Below the pieces are notes generated by a model. It was given only the letters and a program-made list of their open reading frames with translations. It had not been told where the DNA came from and did no database searches. Source: Syntrophomonadaceae bacterium (lineage in GTDB: Bacteria; Bacillota_D; Dethiobacteria; DTU022; PWGO01). From it: DNA of 64,000 nt. Position numbers and translations under genes: made by a program. This document shows, one piece after another, positions 43,727 through 52,926 of the stretch. The stretch is taken from positions 23,492 through 87,491 of the forward strand of contig PWGT01000180.1 in NCBI GenBank assembly GCA_003554535.1, given 5' to 3'. Position 1 is the first letter of the stretch. Each line of letters begins with the position of its first letter.

Positions 43727-44923
43727 ATGTCATTCAGCACGATTAATGAAGCACTGGAAGATTTAAAAAAGGGCCGGATGGTTATTGTGGTGGACGATGA
43801 GGATCGGGAAAACGAAGGCGACCTGGTAATGGCTGCGGAAAAAGTTACTTCGGAGTCAATAAACTTTATGGCCCGCTATGGGAGAGGGTTAATTTGTGTG
43901 CCCATGACTGCCCAGAGGATCAGCGAGTTGGAGATACCTCTTATGGTTTCTCAGAATACGGAGATGCAGGAAACAGCATTTACCGTTTCTGTAGATTCCA
44001 GCAAAGCAACAACCGGTATATCTGCACCAGAACGAGCTGCCACTGTTCAGGATTTAATTAATCCCCGCACCCGCCCTGAAGATCTGGCAAAACCAGGCCA
44101 TATTTTCCCTTTGCAGGCTAAAGATGGAGGGGTTTTAAGAAGAGCGGGGCATACGGAAGCATCTGTTGATCTGTGTAAACTAGCCGGCTTGTATCCGGCA
44201 GGAGTTATATGTGAAATAATGAATGAAGACGGGACCATGGCAAGAGTCCCTCAATTAATTGAGTTTGCCCGTGAACATGATTTAAAGATTATTACTATTG
44301 CCGAACTAATAAATTATAGAATGAAAGAAGAAAAATTAGTATGGAGAGCTGCTGAAGCTACTATGCCTACAGTCTACGGGGAGTTTAAGATGATAGTTTA
44401 TGAAAACTCTGTGGACAACATGAATCATCTTGTTTTAACCATGGGCGATATTGCTCCAGACGAGCCCACACTGGTCAGGGTGCATTCAGAATGCCTTACA
44501 GGAGATGCTCTAAGCTCTTTAAGGTGCGATTGTGGGAAACAGTTACATCAAGCACTCCAACAGATTTCGGATGAAGGAAAAGGAGTTCTGGTGTATATGC
44601 GCCAGGAAGGTCGTGGAATAGGTTTGCTAAATAAAATTAAATGTTATGAATTGCAAGATGAAGGGAAGGATACCGTAGAGGCAAATGAAGTTTTGGGTTT
44701 TGCTCCTGATTTAAGGGACTATGGCATAGGCGCCCAAATACTGGTTGATTTAAATGTAAGCAAAATTAGATTGTTAACCAACAATCCCCGCAAGATCAAG
44801 GGGTTGGAAGGTTATTATTTAAGCGTGGTAGAGAGAGTGCCTTTAGTAAGCAACCCAACTCCTTATAACTGTAATTATTTGACGGTAAAGCGAGATAAAA
44901 TGGGGCATTACCTGGAGTTATAA
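43727..44923 (+). CDS. ribBA: Bifunctional DHBP synthase / GTP cyclohydrolase II RibBA
   Basis: RibBA supplies both precursors of the lumazine. The N-terminal 3,4-dihydroxy-2-butanone-4-phosphate synthase (residues 1-200) has [18 protein letters not shown] and [14 protein letters not shown]. The C-terminal GTP cyclohydrolase II (about 205-398) has [20 protein letters not shown] (zinc cysteines) and [15 protein letters not shown]. 398 residues, full length. ATG 43727 follows AAAGGAG. Confidence 0.97.
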   Translation: MSFSTINEALEDLKKGRMVIVVDDEDRENEGDLVMAAEKVTSESINFMARYGRGLICVPMTAQRISELEIPLMVSQNTEMQETAFTVSVDSSKATTGISAPERAATVQDLINPRTRPEDLAKPGHIFPLQAKDGGVLRRAGHTEASVDLCKLAGLYPAGVICEIMNEDGTMARVPQLIEFAREHDLKIITIAELINYRMKEEKLVWRAAEATMPTVYGEFKMIVYENSVDNMNHLVLTMGDIAPDEPTLVRVHSECLTGDALSSLRCDCGKQLHQALQQISDEGKGVLVYMRQEGRGIGLLNKIKCYELQDEGKDTVEANEVLGFAPDLRDYGIGAQILVDLNVSKIRLLTNNPRKIKGLEGYYLSVVERVPLVSNPTPYNCNYLTVKRDKMGHYLEL

Positions 44924-44970
44924 TTTTATAATTAATATATTAAAATTTACTTAAAGGAGGAAGTATTATA

Positions 44971-45438
44971 ATGTACAAACAGTATGAAGGAAAACTTATT
45001 GCAAGTAATTATCGTTTTGGTATAGTGGTAAGCCGTTTTAATGAATTCATTTCTTCCAAGCTTTTGGGGGGGGCTATAGATGCTCTTGAACGTCATGACG
45101 CCAGTGAAGAGAATATAGAAACTGCCTGGGTTCCGGGGGCAATGGAAGTTCCTCTTGTAGCTCGAAAAATGGCCCGCAGCGGGAAATATGATGCAGTAAT
45201 ATGCCTGGGTGCGGTAATTAGAGGTTCGACTCCTCATTTTGAATACGTTGCTGCAGAAGCAGCTAAAGGAATAGCTAAAGTAGCCCTGGATACAGAAGTG
45301 CCAGTTATATTTGGGATTGTGACCAGTGATACTCTTGAGCAGGCTATAGAGAGGGCAGGTTCCAAAGCGGGGAATAAAGGATGGGAAGCAGCAGTACATG
45401 CTATAGAAATGGCAGATTTGAACGGCCAGTTAGTTTAA
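44971..45438 (+). CDS. ribH: 6,7-dimethyl-8-ribityllumazine synthase
   Basis: RibH condenses the RibBA and RibD products and forms icosahedral shells in many bacteria. The 155-residue protein has [54 protein letters not shown] and [23 protein letters not shown] 44971 has AAAGGAGG upstream. It is the last gene of the riboswitch-controlled rib operon; polA follows after 60 bases. Confidence 0.97.
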   Translation: MYKQYEGKLIASNYRFGIVVSRFNEFISSKLLGGAIDALERHDASEENIETAWVPGAMEVPLVARKMARSGKYDAVICLGAVIRGSTPHFEYVAAEAAKGIAKVALDTEVPVIFGIVTSDTLEQAIERAGSKAGNKGWEAAVHAIEMADLNGQLV

Positions 45439-45498
45439 TTGAAAATGTGGATACTATGATTGTAAAGCATATCAGGTTTCAACCCAAGGAGTGGATGT

Positions 45499-48174
45499 TT
45501 GTTGGCGTCTTCTAAATTTTTAGTTATTGATGGGCACAGTATAGCTTTTCGTGCTTTTTATGCTTTACCCCTTCTCCAGAATAAAAAAGGTGAACATACC
45601 AATGCTGTTTATGGTTTTGCCACTATGCTAATGGGGATATTGGAGCAGGTAAATCCTGATTATGTTGCTGCTGTTTTTGACAGAGCAGCCCCTACTTTTC
45701 GGCATATAGAGTATGAAGATTACAAGGCCCAAAGGGAAGAAACTCCCCATGAGTTAAATGAGCAAATGAGCAGGATTAAGGAATTGTTGGAAATATTCAA
45801 CATTCCTGTTTTTGAAAAAGATGGTTATGAAGCAGATGATATTATTGGTATGTTGGTAAAAGAAGCTGAAAAAAAAGGCGTGGAGAATTTATTGCTCAGT
45901 GGGGATAAAGACCTCTTTCAGCTTATCTCCCCTAGCACCAAAGTAATTATGCTCAAGAAAGGCATAAAAGATATGCAGAAATATGATCTTTCCAAGTTAA
46001 AGGAAAGATATAACCTTGCACCGGAACAAATGGTTGATTTGAAAGCTTTAATGGGGGATCAATCGGATAACATACCAGGGGTTCCAGGAGTAGGTGAGAA
46101 AACGGCCATTAAGTTATTACAAGATTATCAAAACCTGGATAAATTGCTGGAATCCACCGATGAATTAAAAGGCAAATTAAAAGAGAAGATAGAAACAAAT
46201 AAAGAACAAGCATTGTTAAGCAGAAGACTGGTTAAGATTGAGTCGGATATAGAAGATATGGACTTCGAACTCGAAAAGTGTTTTCTAACACCCCCAGATT
46301 ATGAACGGCTAAGTAAAATGTTTGAAGAACAAAATTTTAAATCCCTCATGAACAAAATCCCTGAAGAAGTGAAAGGTTATGAAGAGATGGATTGCGGCAC
46401 TTCATCAGAAGTAGAAATAAAGGCCATTAATGATCTGGGGCAGTTAGAAAACATTAAAGAGGCTTTAAGTGGTAAGGTTAATGTCCGGATGCTAATTGAG
46501 CCAGGGCAGGGTTATCCACGATGGAAGTTTGCCCCCTGGGGTATAGCTTTTGCCATAGATGATTACTGTGGGTATTACTTTCACCCTTCTTTATTTCAAA
46601 CTAATCAGTGGGAAGTTGTTTTAAAAAGTTTATTTGCTAATTGCACTTCAATTAAATTGTGTGGGCATAATATTAAACTGAGTATGAACTTACTGGCAAA
46701 ACTGGGCATATGTGAAACTGAGGCAAGCTTTGATTCCATGCTGGCAGCATATATTTTAGATCCGGGAAGAAGTAATTTGGATAGTATAAGCCTTTTAGAA
46801 GAATATCTAAAAGTAAAATTATCTGGAACTAAAATAGATCGGGAAGGAAAAAATGCCGAAGAATTCTCTCGTTCTCTGGCAAAACAGGTAACTTACTATA
46901 AAGATCTTCAGCCAGTGATGGAAAATGAAATTAGTGAACAAGGTTTGAATGAGCTTTATTTTAACCTTGAATTGCCACTTTCAGTGGTGCTTTCTAAAAT
47001 GGAAATGCAGGGAATTTCCGTAAATAAAGACATTCTGAACGAGTTGTCCCAAGAAGTGAAAGCTTCTATAGAAAAATTACAGAGTGAAATTTTTAAAATA
47101 GCCGGCGAAGAATTTAATCTAAATTCCCCTCAGCAACTTTCCCAAATTTTATTTGAAAAGCTACAGTTGCCTGTTATTAAGAAAACTAAAACCGGTTATT
47201 CAACTGACGTTAGCGTATTAGAAGAGCTGGCAAATGAATATGAAATTGCTTCTCTTATATTAAATTATCGCCAGTTGATTAAATTAGAAACCACATATCT
47301 GTCTGGTTTAATGCCGTATATTGATCAAGATTCACAAAAGATTCATACCACCTTTAATCAAACGGTAACTACTACTGGAAGATTAAGCAGTAGCGAGCCA
47401 AATTTACAGAATATACCTGTGCGCCTGGAAGAGGGGCGTAGAATTCGAAAAGCTTTTGTTCCCTCCCAAGAAAATTATATTTTCCTGGCAGCGGACTATT
47501 CTCAAATTGAATTGCGGATTCTAGCCCATCTTTCCGAGGATCCTACATTAGTTACGGCTTTTCAAAATGAGGAAGATATTCACCAGCGGACTGCTGCAGA
47601 GATATTTGAGAAAGATTCTTCTGAAGTAACTTCTGATATGCGGAAAAAAGCCAAGGCAGTAAACTTTGGAATCGTTTATGGCATTAGTGATTATGGCCTT
47701 TCTCAGGATTTGAAAGTTCCTAGAAAAGAAGCCAAGCAATATATTGAAAACTACTTTGAGCGCTATCATGGAGTTAAAGAATATATGGACAATATTATTG
47801 AAAAAGCTCGCAAGCAAGGGTTTGTTTCAACCATCTTTAACCGCAGGCGGTATTTGCCAGAGATCAATGAGCAAAATTTTAGCAGGCGCAGTTTTGGAGA
47901 ACGTACAGCTCGTAATACACCCATTCAAGGTTCTGCTGCAGATATAATTAAATTGGCTATGCTTCGTATTCAACACCGATTGGAAGAAAACTCAACCAGG
48001 GCTTGCATAATGCTACAAGTCCATGATGAACTAATTCTTGAATTGCCTGAGGAAGAACAATTATTGATTACCACAATTGTTAAAGAAGAAATGGAAAATG
48101 CTGTAGAACTGCTGGTTCCTATTAAAGTTGATATTTCTTATGGCCATAATTGGTATGATATGGAGAAAGTGTAA
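45499..48174 (+). CDS. polA: DNA polymerase I
   Basis: PolA handles Okazaki fragment maturation and repair. The 891-residue protein has an N-terminal 5'-3' exonuclease (FLVIDGHSIAFRAFYAL, EADDIIGMLV, GDQSDNIPGVPGVGEKTA), a central 3'-5' exonuclease-like fold and a C-terminal polymerase. Polymerase motifs are AADYSQIELRILAHL (A), KKAKAVNFGIVYG (B) and LQVHDELILE (C). In the central domain the DxE metal ligands are lost (VRMLIEPGQG where DIET is expected), so proofreading is probably inactive, as in Bacillus PolA. TTG 45499 has AAGGAG 7 bases upstream. Confidence 0.97.
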   Translation: MLASSKFLVIDGHSIAFRAFYALPLLQNKKGEHTNAVYGFATMLMGILEQVNPDYVAAVFDRAAPTFRHIEYEDYKAQREETPHELNEQMSRIKELLEIFNIPVFEKDGYEADDIIGMLVKEAEKKGVENLLLSGDKDLFQLISPSTKVIMLKKGIKDMQKYDLSKLKERYNLAPEQMVDLKALMGDQSDNIPGVPGVGEKTAIKLLQDYQNLDKLLESTDELKGKLKEKIETNKEQALLSRRLVKIESDIEDMDFELEKCFLTPPDYERLSKMFEEQNFKSLMNKIPEEVKGYEEMDCGTSSEVEIKAINDLGQLENIKEALSGKVNVRMLIEPGQGYPRWKFAPWGIAFAIDDYCGYYFHPSLFQTNQWEVVLKSLFANCTSIKLCGHNIKLSMNLLAKLGICETEASFDSMLAAYILDPGRSNLDSISLLEEYLKVKLSGTKIDREGKNAEEFSRSLAKQVTYYKDLQPVMENEISEQGLNELYFNLELPLSVVLSKMEMQGISVNKDILNELSQEVKASIEKLQSEIFKIAGEEFNLNSPQQLSQILFEKLQLPVIKKTKTGYSTDVSVLEELANEYEIASLILNYRQLIKLETTYLSGLMPYIDQDSQKIHTTFNQTVTTTGRLSSSEPNLQNIPVRLEEGRRIRKAFVPSQENYIFLAADYSQIELRILAHLSEDPTLVTAFQNEEDIHQRTAAEIFEKDSSEVTSDMRKKAKAVNFGIVYGISDYGLSQDLKVPRKEAKQYIENYFERYHGVKEYMDNIIEKARKQGFVSTIFNRRRYLPEINEQNFSRRSFGERTARNTPIQGSAADIIKLAMLRIQHRLEENSTRACIMLQVHDELILELPEEEQLLITTIVKEEMENAVELLVPIKVDISYGHNWYDMEKV

Positions 48175-48176
48175 CT

Positions 48177-49007
48177 ATGCCGGAATTGCCTGAAGTAGAA
48201 GTAGTTCGCAGAGGTTTAGAAGCTGTGGCCAGCAAAAAGCAAATAAAAGAAGTGTGGGTTCCTACTCCCGGTGTAGTCGGGCATCCTTCAGTTGAAAAAT
48301 TTATTGCTTTACTTCGTCAAAAGCAAATCATTAGTTTTGACAGGCACGGGAAATATCTCATCGTATATTTAAATAATTATAAATTAGTTATTCACTTGAG
48401 AATGACCGGTGTTCTGACCTGTGAAGATCAACCTCCCCCTTTAGAATCTCGGCATATGCGCATGGTAATATTGTTACAAGATGGAGGAACTATTTGTTTT
48501 TATGACCAGCGAAAATTTGGGAAAGTTTGGCTTTTGCAAACCGGGGAAGAGGATTATGCAGGAATAAATCGCCTGGGACCTGACTGGTTGAATGAAGCTA
48601 ATTGGGAGCTGTTTAAAGAAAGATTAAAATCCCGGAAAAGAGCCCGTATTAAAAATTTGTTATTAGATCAAAGTTTCATGGCAGGTTTGGGAAATATTTA
48701 TACAGATGAAAGCCTGTATCGAGCAGGTATTCATCCTTCAAAGAGAGCAGGTGAATTGTCAAGCACACAACTGTATGATCTTTATCATGCGATTATTCAG
48801 ACATTAAAAGAGGGCATTGAACAGGGTGGAACCAGTTTTAGCAACTACCTTAATACTACCGGAGAAGAAGGTGGCTACCAAAATAGTTTGTCTGTTTACA
48901 GACGAAAAGGCCAATCTTGTCAAAATTGCGGAAGTATTATTCAAAAGATAATATTAGGAGGGAGGGGCACACATTTTTGCCCTAATTGCCAAGATAGTGC
49001 CGGTTAA
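48177..49007 (+). CDS. mutM: Formamidopyrimidine-DNA glycosylase (Fpg/MutM)
   Basis: This base-excision enzyme removes 8-oxoguanine and formamidopyrimidines. The 276-residue protein starts MPELPEVEVVRRGL, giving the catalytic Pro2 and Glu3. It has FDRHGKYLIVYL with the conserved Lys, GLGNIYTDESLY, and ends in the zinc finger CQNC...FCPNC. It starts 3 bases after the polA stop, and polA-mutM-coaE is a common Firmicutes order. Confidence 0.97.
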   Translation: MPELPEVEVVRRGLEAVASKKQIKEVWVPTPGVVGHPSVEKFIALLRQKQIISFDRHGKYLIVYLNNYKLVIHLRMTGVLTCEDQPPPLESRHMRMVILLQDGGTICFYDQRKFGKVWLLQTGEEDYAGINRLGPDWLNEANWELFKERLKSRKRARIKNLLLDQSFMAGLGNIYTDESLYRAGIHPSKRAGELSSTQLYDLYHAIIQTLKEGIEQGGTSFSNYLNTTGEEGGYQNSLSVYRRKGQSCQNCGSIIQKIILGGRGTHFCPNCQDSAG

Positions 49008-49094
49008 GGTGTAAAAGAATTATTATATTGCACTTGCTCTTTATCACTCCCATATGATAAGTAAGACTTTTTAAAGAGGGAGCGATAAAGAGTT

Positions 49095-49721
49095 ATGGAG
49101 TTAGAGGTTAGCATAGTTTTGCTAGCTATAGCCGTTAGCGTAGATGGCTTTGGAGTGGGGTTGGCTTGTGGAATTAGGAATTTAGTAATTTTGCCCCTTT
49201 CTTTAATTATGATATGCATCGTTTCAGCAGGATCGGTAGCGGTTTCCATGTTTTTGGGCCACAGTCTGGCATTAATAATACCAGTAGAATTAGTATCCCA
49301 AAGTGGTGGTTTTGTATTGCTGATAATGGGGTTTTATTTTATAATACAAGGTATAGGGATAAAAGATAAAAAGAAAAAGCAATCAAGCTTTAAAGGTAAA
49401 AATTTTAGAGAAAAGATATCTTTAATTACTGAGGTTCCTGAAGAGGCTGATGTTGATAATTCTGGAACTCTCAATACAAAAGAATCCTTAATCTTGGGCG
49501 TGGCTCTGGGAGCAGATGCCTTTGGTGCAGGGTTTGGTGCCGTTTTGCTCGGCCTAAACCCTTTTGTTACTGTAGCAGCGGTTGGAATAACGAAATTGAT
49601 CATGATCCCTGCTGGAATATTTCTTGGTCAAAGAGCTATTTCAGTTGATCTTTTTTCTCGTTATGCTCCGGTTATTTCCGGATTAATTTTATTAATTATT
49701 GCTATGTCAGTTTTTATATAG
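49095..49721 (+). CDS. ytaF: YtaF-type sporulation membrane protein (MntP-like)
   Basis: The 208-residue protein has six hydrophobic segments in two halves, each with the DxxGxGxAxG-like signature of MntP/YtaF proteins (VSVDGFGVGLACG and GADAFGAGFGAVLLG). The halves are joined by a hydrophilic loop holding an EF-hand-like DVDNSGTLNTKE. YtaF genes are found in spore formers, between mutM and coaE as here, and the Bacillus gene is under sigma-E. CATATGATA at 49051-49059 resembles a sigma-E/K -10 element, but no -35 is clear. Transport substrate is unknown; manganese export is an inference from MntP. Confidence 0.85.
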   Translation: MELEVSIVLLAIAVSVDGFGVGLACGIRNLVILPLSLIMICIVSAGSVAVSMFLGHSLALIIPVELVSQSGGFVLLIMGFYFIIQGIGIKDKKKKQSSFKGKNFREKISLITEVPEEADVDNSGTLNTKESLILGVALGADAFGAGFGAVLLGLNPFVTVAAVGITKLIMIPAGIFLGQRAISVDLFSRYAPVISGLILLIIAMSVFI

Positions 49722-49751
49722 AATGGATTTTCCAGAGTAAGGAGGTTGGCC

Positions 49752-50375
49752 ATGATAATTGTTGGTTTAACAGGGGGAATAGCTTCAGGCAAAAGTACCG
49801 TGGCTAAGATGTTAGAAGAAAAAGGTGCTGTTGTTTTTGATACTGATGTTATAGCCCGTGAGGTTGTGGATATTGGACAACCTGCGTGGCATGAAATACT
49901 GGAGTATTTTGGTGAAGATGTTAAGCTAAAAGATGGTCTTATTGACAGAAAAAAATTGGGAGATTTGGTTTTCAATGATGCAGAAGCCAGGCATAAATTG
50001 AATTCAATTGTTCACCCCAGGGTGATGGAAAAATTGGTAGAAGACACTGAAGAACTTAAAAAGAAGAGCCAGCCTCCCGAAATTGTGGTATATGATGTTC
50101 CATTATTGATTGAAGCTGGAATGAATAAAATGGTGGATATAGTAGTTTTAGTATTTTCTTCAATTCAGGCCCAAAAAGAGAGGCTAAAAAAGAGAGATGG
50201 CTTTCTGGAAGAAGAAATTGAAGCCCGCCTCTCTTCCCAAATGCCAACAGAAGAAAAGAAAAAATATGCTGACTATATTATAGATAATAGCAGTGATCTG
50301 GAAGAAACCAATAGACAAGTAGAAGAATTATGGAGTATTTTACCTCTTGTTGATATGAAAAAGGTGAAAAAGTAA
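49752..50375 (+). CDS. coaE: Dephospho-CoA kinase
   Basis: CoaE makes coenzyme A from dephospho-CoA, the last step of the pathway that uses coaBC earlier in the window. The 207-residue protein has the P-loop GLTGGIASGKSTV (residues about 5-17), FDTDVIAREVV, VYDVPLLIEAGM and the DNSSDLEET tail. ATG 49752 follows GGAGG at 7 bases; TTG 49746 in frame is too close to it. A weak hairpin (ACCAGG 50422-50427 with CCTGGT 50435-50440, then TTATTT) lies before the next gene. Confidence 0.96.
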   Translation: MIIVGLTGGIASGKSTVAKMLEEKGAVVFDTDVIAREVVDIGQPAWHEILEYFGEDVKLKDGLIDRKKLGDLVFNDAEARHKLNSIVHPRVMEKLVEDTEELKKKSQPPEIVVYDVPLLIEAGMNKMVDIVVLVFSSIQAQKERLKKRDGFLEEEIEARLSSQMPTEEKKKYADYIIDNSSDLEETNRQVEELWSILPLVDMKKVKK

Positions 50376-50469
50376 AACATATTTGGGTATATATAAACGT
50401 AAGCTTTATTTATATCTGCATACCAGGATTCTTACCTGGTTTATTTAACGTTTGGGAAGGAACGCTTAA

Positions 50470-51033
50470 ATGAAATTTGGACGCAAACGCCTGTGGTTTT
50501 TGTTTTTTTTATTAATATTAATTTTAGCTGCTTATTCACTCTATTACCCTCTTTGGGGAAAATTAATATACCCTTTTCACTATGAAAAAGAAATTTATTA
50601 TTATGCAGATAAATTTCAAAAGGATCCTTACTTGATAGCGGCAGTCATTCATGTTGAAAGTGGCTTTGATTCACATGCAATTTCACCTAAAGGTGCCAGA
50701 GGGTTAATGCAAATAATGCCTGAAACAGGGGAATGGGCAGCCATGGCTTTGGAAATTGAGGGATATAATCAAGGAATGCTTTTTGATCCACAACATAATA
50801 TAAAGATAGGAACCTGGTACCTATCTTTCTTGCAGGATAGGTTTGATAACAACCTCATTGCTGCCCTGGCAGCATATAACGGGGGTCAAAGTAGAGTGGC
50901 AAGATGGATTGAAGAAGGTGTTTGGGATGGTGTTGGTGAAAATATTTATAAAATTCCTTATGCAGAAACCAGGGATTACGTTAATAAAGTTTTAAGGGCT
51001 TATGATAATTATCAAAAAATGTATTCTAGTTAG
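50470..51033 (+). CDS. Membrane-anchored lytic transglycosylase (SLT domain)
   Basis: The 187-residue protein has an N-terminal signal-anchor (residues 8-28) and a soluble-lytic-transglycosylase domain. It shows HVESGFDSHAISPKGARGLM, which contains the catalytic Glu, then QIMPETG and AALAAYNGGQSRVARW. The enzyme cleaves glycan strands to 1,6-anhydromuramyl ends outside the membrane. Similar genes follow coaE in many Clostridia. ATG 50470 follows GGGAAGGA. Confidence 0.92.
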   Translation: MKFGRKRLWFLFFLLILILAAYSLYYPLWGKLIYPFHYEKEIYYYADKFQKDPYLIAAVIHVESGFDSHAISPKGARGLMQIMPETGEWAAMALEIEGYNQGMLFDPQHNIKIGTWYLSFLQDRFDNNLIAALAAYNGGQSRVARWIEEGVWDGVGENIYKIPYAETRDYVNKVLRAYDNYQKMYSS

Positions 51034-51106
51034 ATAGTTGCTTTAATCTATAAGATTTTTCATATAGAATAAGAATTGATTCTTAAATGGAGTAGGAGGT
51101 ATACTA

Positions 51107-52111
51107 ATGCACCGTGTTACACTTATTAGAGGAGATGGATCTGGTCCGGATATTACTGCAGCCACCTTAAAAGTTATTGAAGCTACCGGAGTAGATATCA
51201 TGTGGGATGAAGTTGTTGCAGGAGAAGATGCCCTTTCTCAAAAGGGTACTCCTTTGCCGCAGGAGGTTTTGGATTCTATTCAGAAAAATGGGGTAGCTTT
51301 AAAAGGCCCTCTTACTACCCCTGTGGGAACTGGTTTTCGGAGTGTTAATGTAGCATTACGGCAAAACTTGGGCCTTTATACAAATCTTCGCCCTGCCAAA
51401 AGTTATCCAGGAGTTAATTCACTGTTTAAAAATATTGATTTAATTGTGGTTAGGGAGAATACAGAGGATTTGTATTCAGGGGTGGAACATATGGTAGGCA
51501 AAGATGCTGCTGAAAGTATTAAAATCATTACCAGGGAAGCATCTCATAAAATTGTAAAATTTGCTTTTGAATATGCTATTAAGCACTCCCGCCAAAAAGT
51601 TACCGCAGTACATAAAGCAAATATTTTGAAATATAGTGACGGGCTTTTTTTGGAAGAAGCGCGCTCAGTTGCTCAGAACTATCCTCAGATTGAATTTGAA
51701 GAACGAATAGTTGATAATATGTGTATGCAGCTAGTGCAAAAGCCCGAAAACTATGATGTTATGGTTATGCCCAATTTATATGGGGATATTGTTTCTGATC
51801 TTTGCGCAGGACTGGTTGGTGGATTGGGCCTTGCACCCGGTGCCAATATAGGGGATGAAGCAGCGGTATTTGAACCAGTTCATGGAAGTGCTCCCAAATA
51901 TGCCGGCATGGATAAGGTTAACCCCACTGCCATGATTTTATCAGCGGTGCTGTTGATGGAACATCTTGGTGAATTTGAGGTAGCCCGGAAAATAGAAGAT
52001 TCACTGGCAGAAGTAATAGCAAAAGGAAGCAAGGTCACTTATGATCTGGGAGGGGAGGCCAAAACCTCGGAAATGGCTGAGGCTATAGTAGAAAAGATAA
52101 AAACGCGATAA
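51107..52111 (+). CDS. NAD-type isocitrate/isopropylmalate dehydrogenase family enzyme
   Basis: The 334-residue beta-decarboxylating dehydrogenase most resembles NAD-dependent isocitrate dehydrogenase. It has [32 protein letters not shown] (substrate-site Ser and Arg), [47 protein letters not shown] and [16 protein letters not shown] (NAD site). In anaerobes such enzymes feed 2-oxoglutarate synthesis. No citrate synthase or aconitase gene is adjacent, and homoisocitrate or isopropylmalate activity cannot be ruled out. ATG 51107 follows AGGAGG; a terminator follows. Confidence 0.85.
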   Translation: MHRVTLIRGDGSGPDITAATLKVIEATGVDIMWDEVVAGEDALSQKGTPLPQEVLDSIQKNGVALKGPLTTPVGTGFRSVNVALRQNLGLYTNLRPAKSYPGVNSLFKNIDLIVVRENTEDLYSGVEHMVGKDAAESIKIITREASHKIVKFAFEYAIKHSRQKVTAVHKANILKYSDGLFLEEARSVAQNYPQIEFEERIVDNMCMQLVQKPENYDVMVMPNLYGDIVSDLCAGLVGGLGLAPGANIGDEAAVFEPVHGSAPKYAGMDKVNPTAMILSAVLLMEHLGEFEVARKIEDSLAEVIAKGSKVTYDLGGEAKTSEMAEAIVEKIKTR

Positions 52112-52167
52112 GTATCAGTTCCTACATAATCATAAAACCTATGCGTGGGTAATTGCGGAAAAGAAAA

Positions 52168-52216
52168 AACAGGGTATAGTATTTTGGAAAAAAATAACTA
52201 TCCCTGTTATTTTTTT
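52168..52216 (+). terminator. Rho-independent terminator after the isocitrate dehydrogenase gene
   Basis: AACAGGG (52168-52174) plus ATAG pairs with CTAT and CCCTGTT (52198-52208), followed by ATTTTTTTG. The next 170 bases to 52389 hold no gene that I can support. Confidence 0.85.
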
Positions 52217-52389
52217 GTACAACTTTATTTTATTACTTGGCATATTAGACTTTGTTTTGGAGAAAGTTATAGATAGACTCTGTTTATTTCCCGGAACGTA
52301 TTTCCCTTTTATGAAACACGTTTCTTAGAAGTAGAAGTATACAGCACAAGTTTTTGGGAAATAGCTAATAGTAGAAAGGGGGGAAAAAG

Positions 52390-52566
52390 ATGACTGTTTT
52401 TCATGCTATCCATATAATTGTGGGACTTTGGCTTGCCCTGGTGAATTTTACCGATGTATTGCCTATAGCAACATTGGTTTGGAACAATGTGATTCTGGGT
52501 TTGGTGGTGGCAATTTATAATGCCTATTATTTGTTTGCTCAAAAGAATGTAGATGTTCAGTCATGA
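52390..52566 (+). CDS. Small SPW-repeat-like membrane protein
   Basis: A 58-codon reading frame starts at ATG 52390 with AAAGGGGGG 6 bases upstream and ends at TGA 52564-52566. It encodes two short hydrophobic segments (IHIIVGLWLALVNFTDVLP and the WNNVILGLVVAIYNAYYLF region). The pattern GLWL..., then W-N-x-x-I-x-G-x-x-V resembles SPW-repeat membrane proteins, whose function is unknown. It stands alone between two terminators. The ribosome site, hydrophobic pattern and separate terminator support a real gene; the family assignment is from pattern recognition. Confidence 0.7.
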   Translation: MTVFHAIHIIVGLWLALVNFTDVLPIATLVWNNVILGLVVAIYNAYYLFAQKNVDVQS

Positions 52567-52601
52567 TTTTCATTAATGAAAATTAAAAGCTGGCAGAATT
52601 T

Positions 52602-52649
52602 AAAAAGAAGGGCTCTCCTTATTTAATAGGGATAGTTCTTCTTTTTTTG
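52602..52649 (+). terminator. Terminator after the SPW-like gene
   Basis: A long imperfect hairpin: the arm starting AAAGAAG (52604-52610) pairs with CTTCTTT (52638-52644), with additional GU and Watson-Crick pairs inside. A T-run follows. Confidence 0.65.
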
Positions 52650-52797
52650 TGACTCTCAACATATATCCTTTATTTTCACTCTTTTCCCAATTAGGAAGAA
52701 TTTTAAATATGCTAGAGACTTATTAAAGAATTTAAGATTAACATAAAATATTAAAGCGTGTGGCGCTAAATCATAGGATAAAGGTCAATATTGCCGC

Positions 52798-52826
52798 TTG
52801 TGAGTTCTTATATCCCACCTTATAAT
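52798..52826 (+). promoter_or_regulatory. Sigma-A promoter of the SH3b amidase gene
   Basis: TTGTGA (52798-52803), 17-base spacer, TATAAT (52821-52826). The predicted leader is about 95 bases and contains GAAGGGAGGG near 52850, which has no usable start codon after it. The rest of the 360-base gap (52567-52926) shows no gene. Confidence 0.6.
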
Positions 52827-52926
52827 TAAGTTAACATAAAAATTCAAGTGAAGGGAGGGTAACTGGTCTGTATTTAATCTCCTTTATTCACTATTTACCA
52901 AGATATTACAAACAAGGTGGGATGAA

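Noticed and set aside
49051..49059. CATATGATA as a sigma-E or sigma-K promoter element before ytaF
   Set aside because: The -10-like match is good but no -35 element is found at the expected distance, so it is mentioned only in the ytaF entry.
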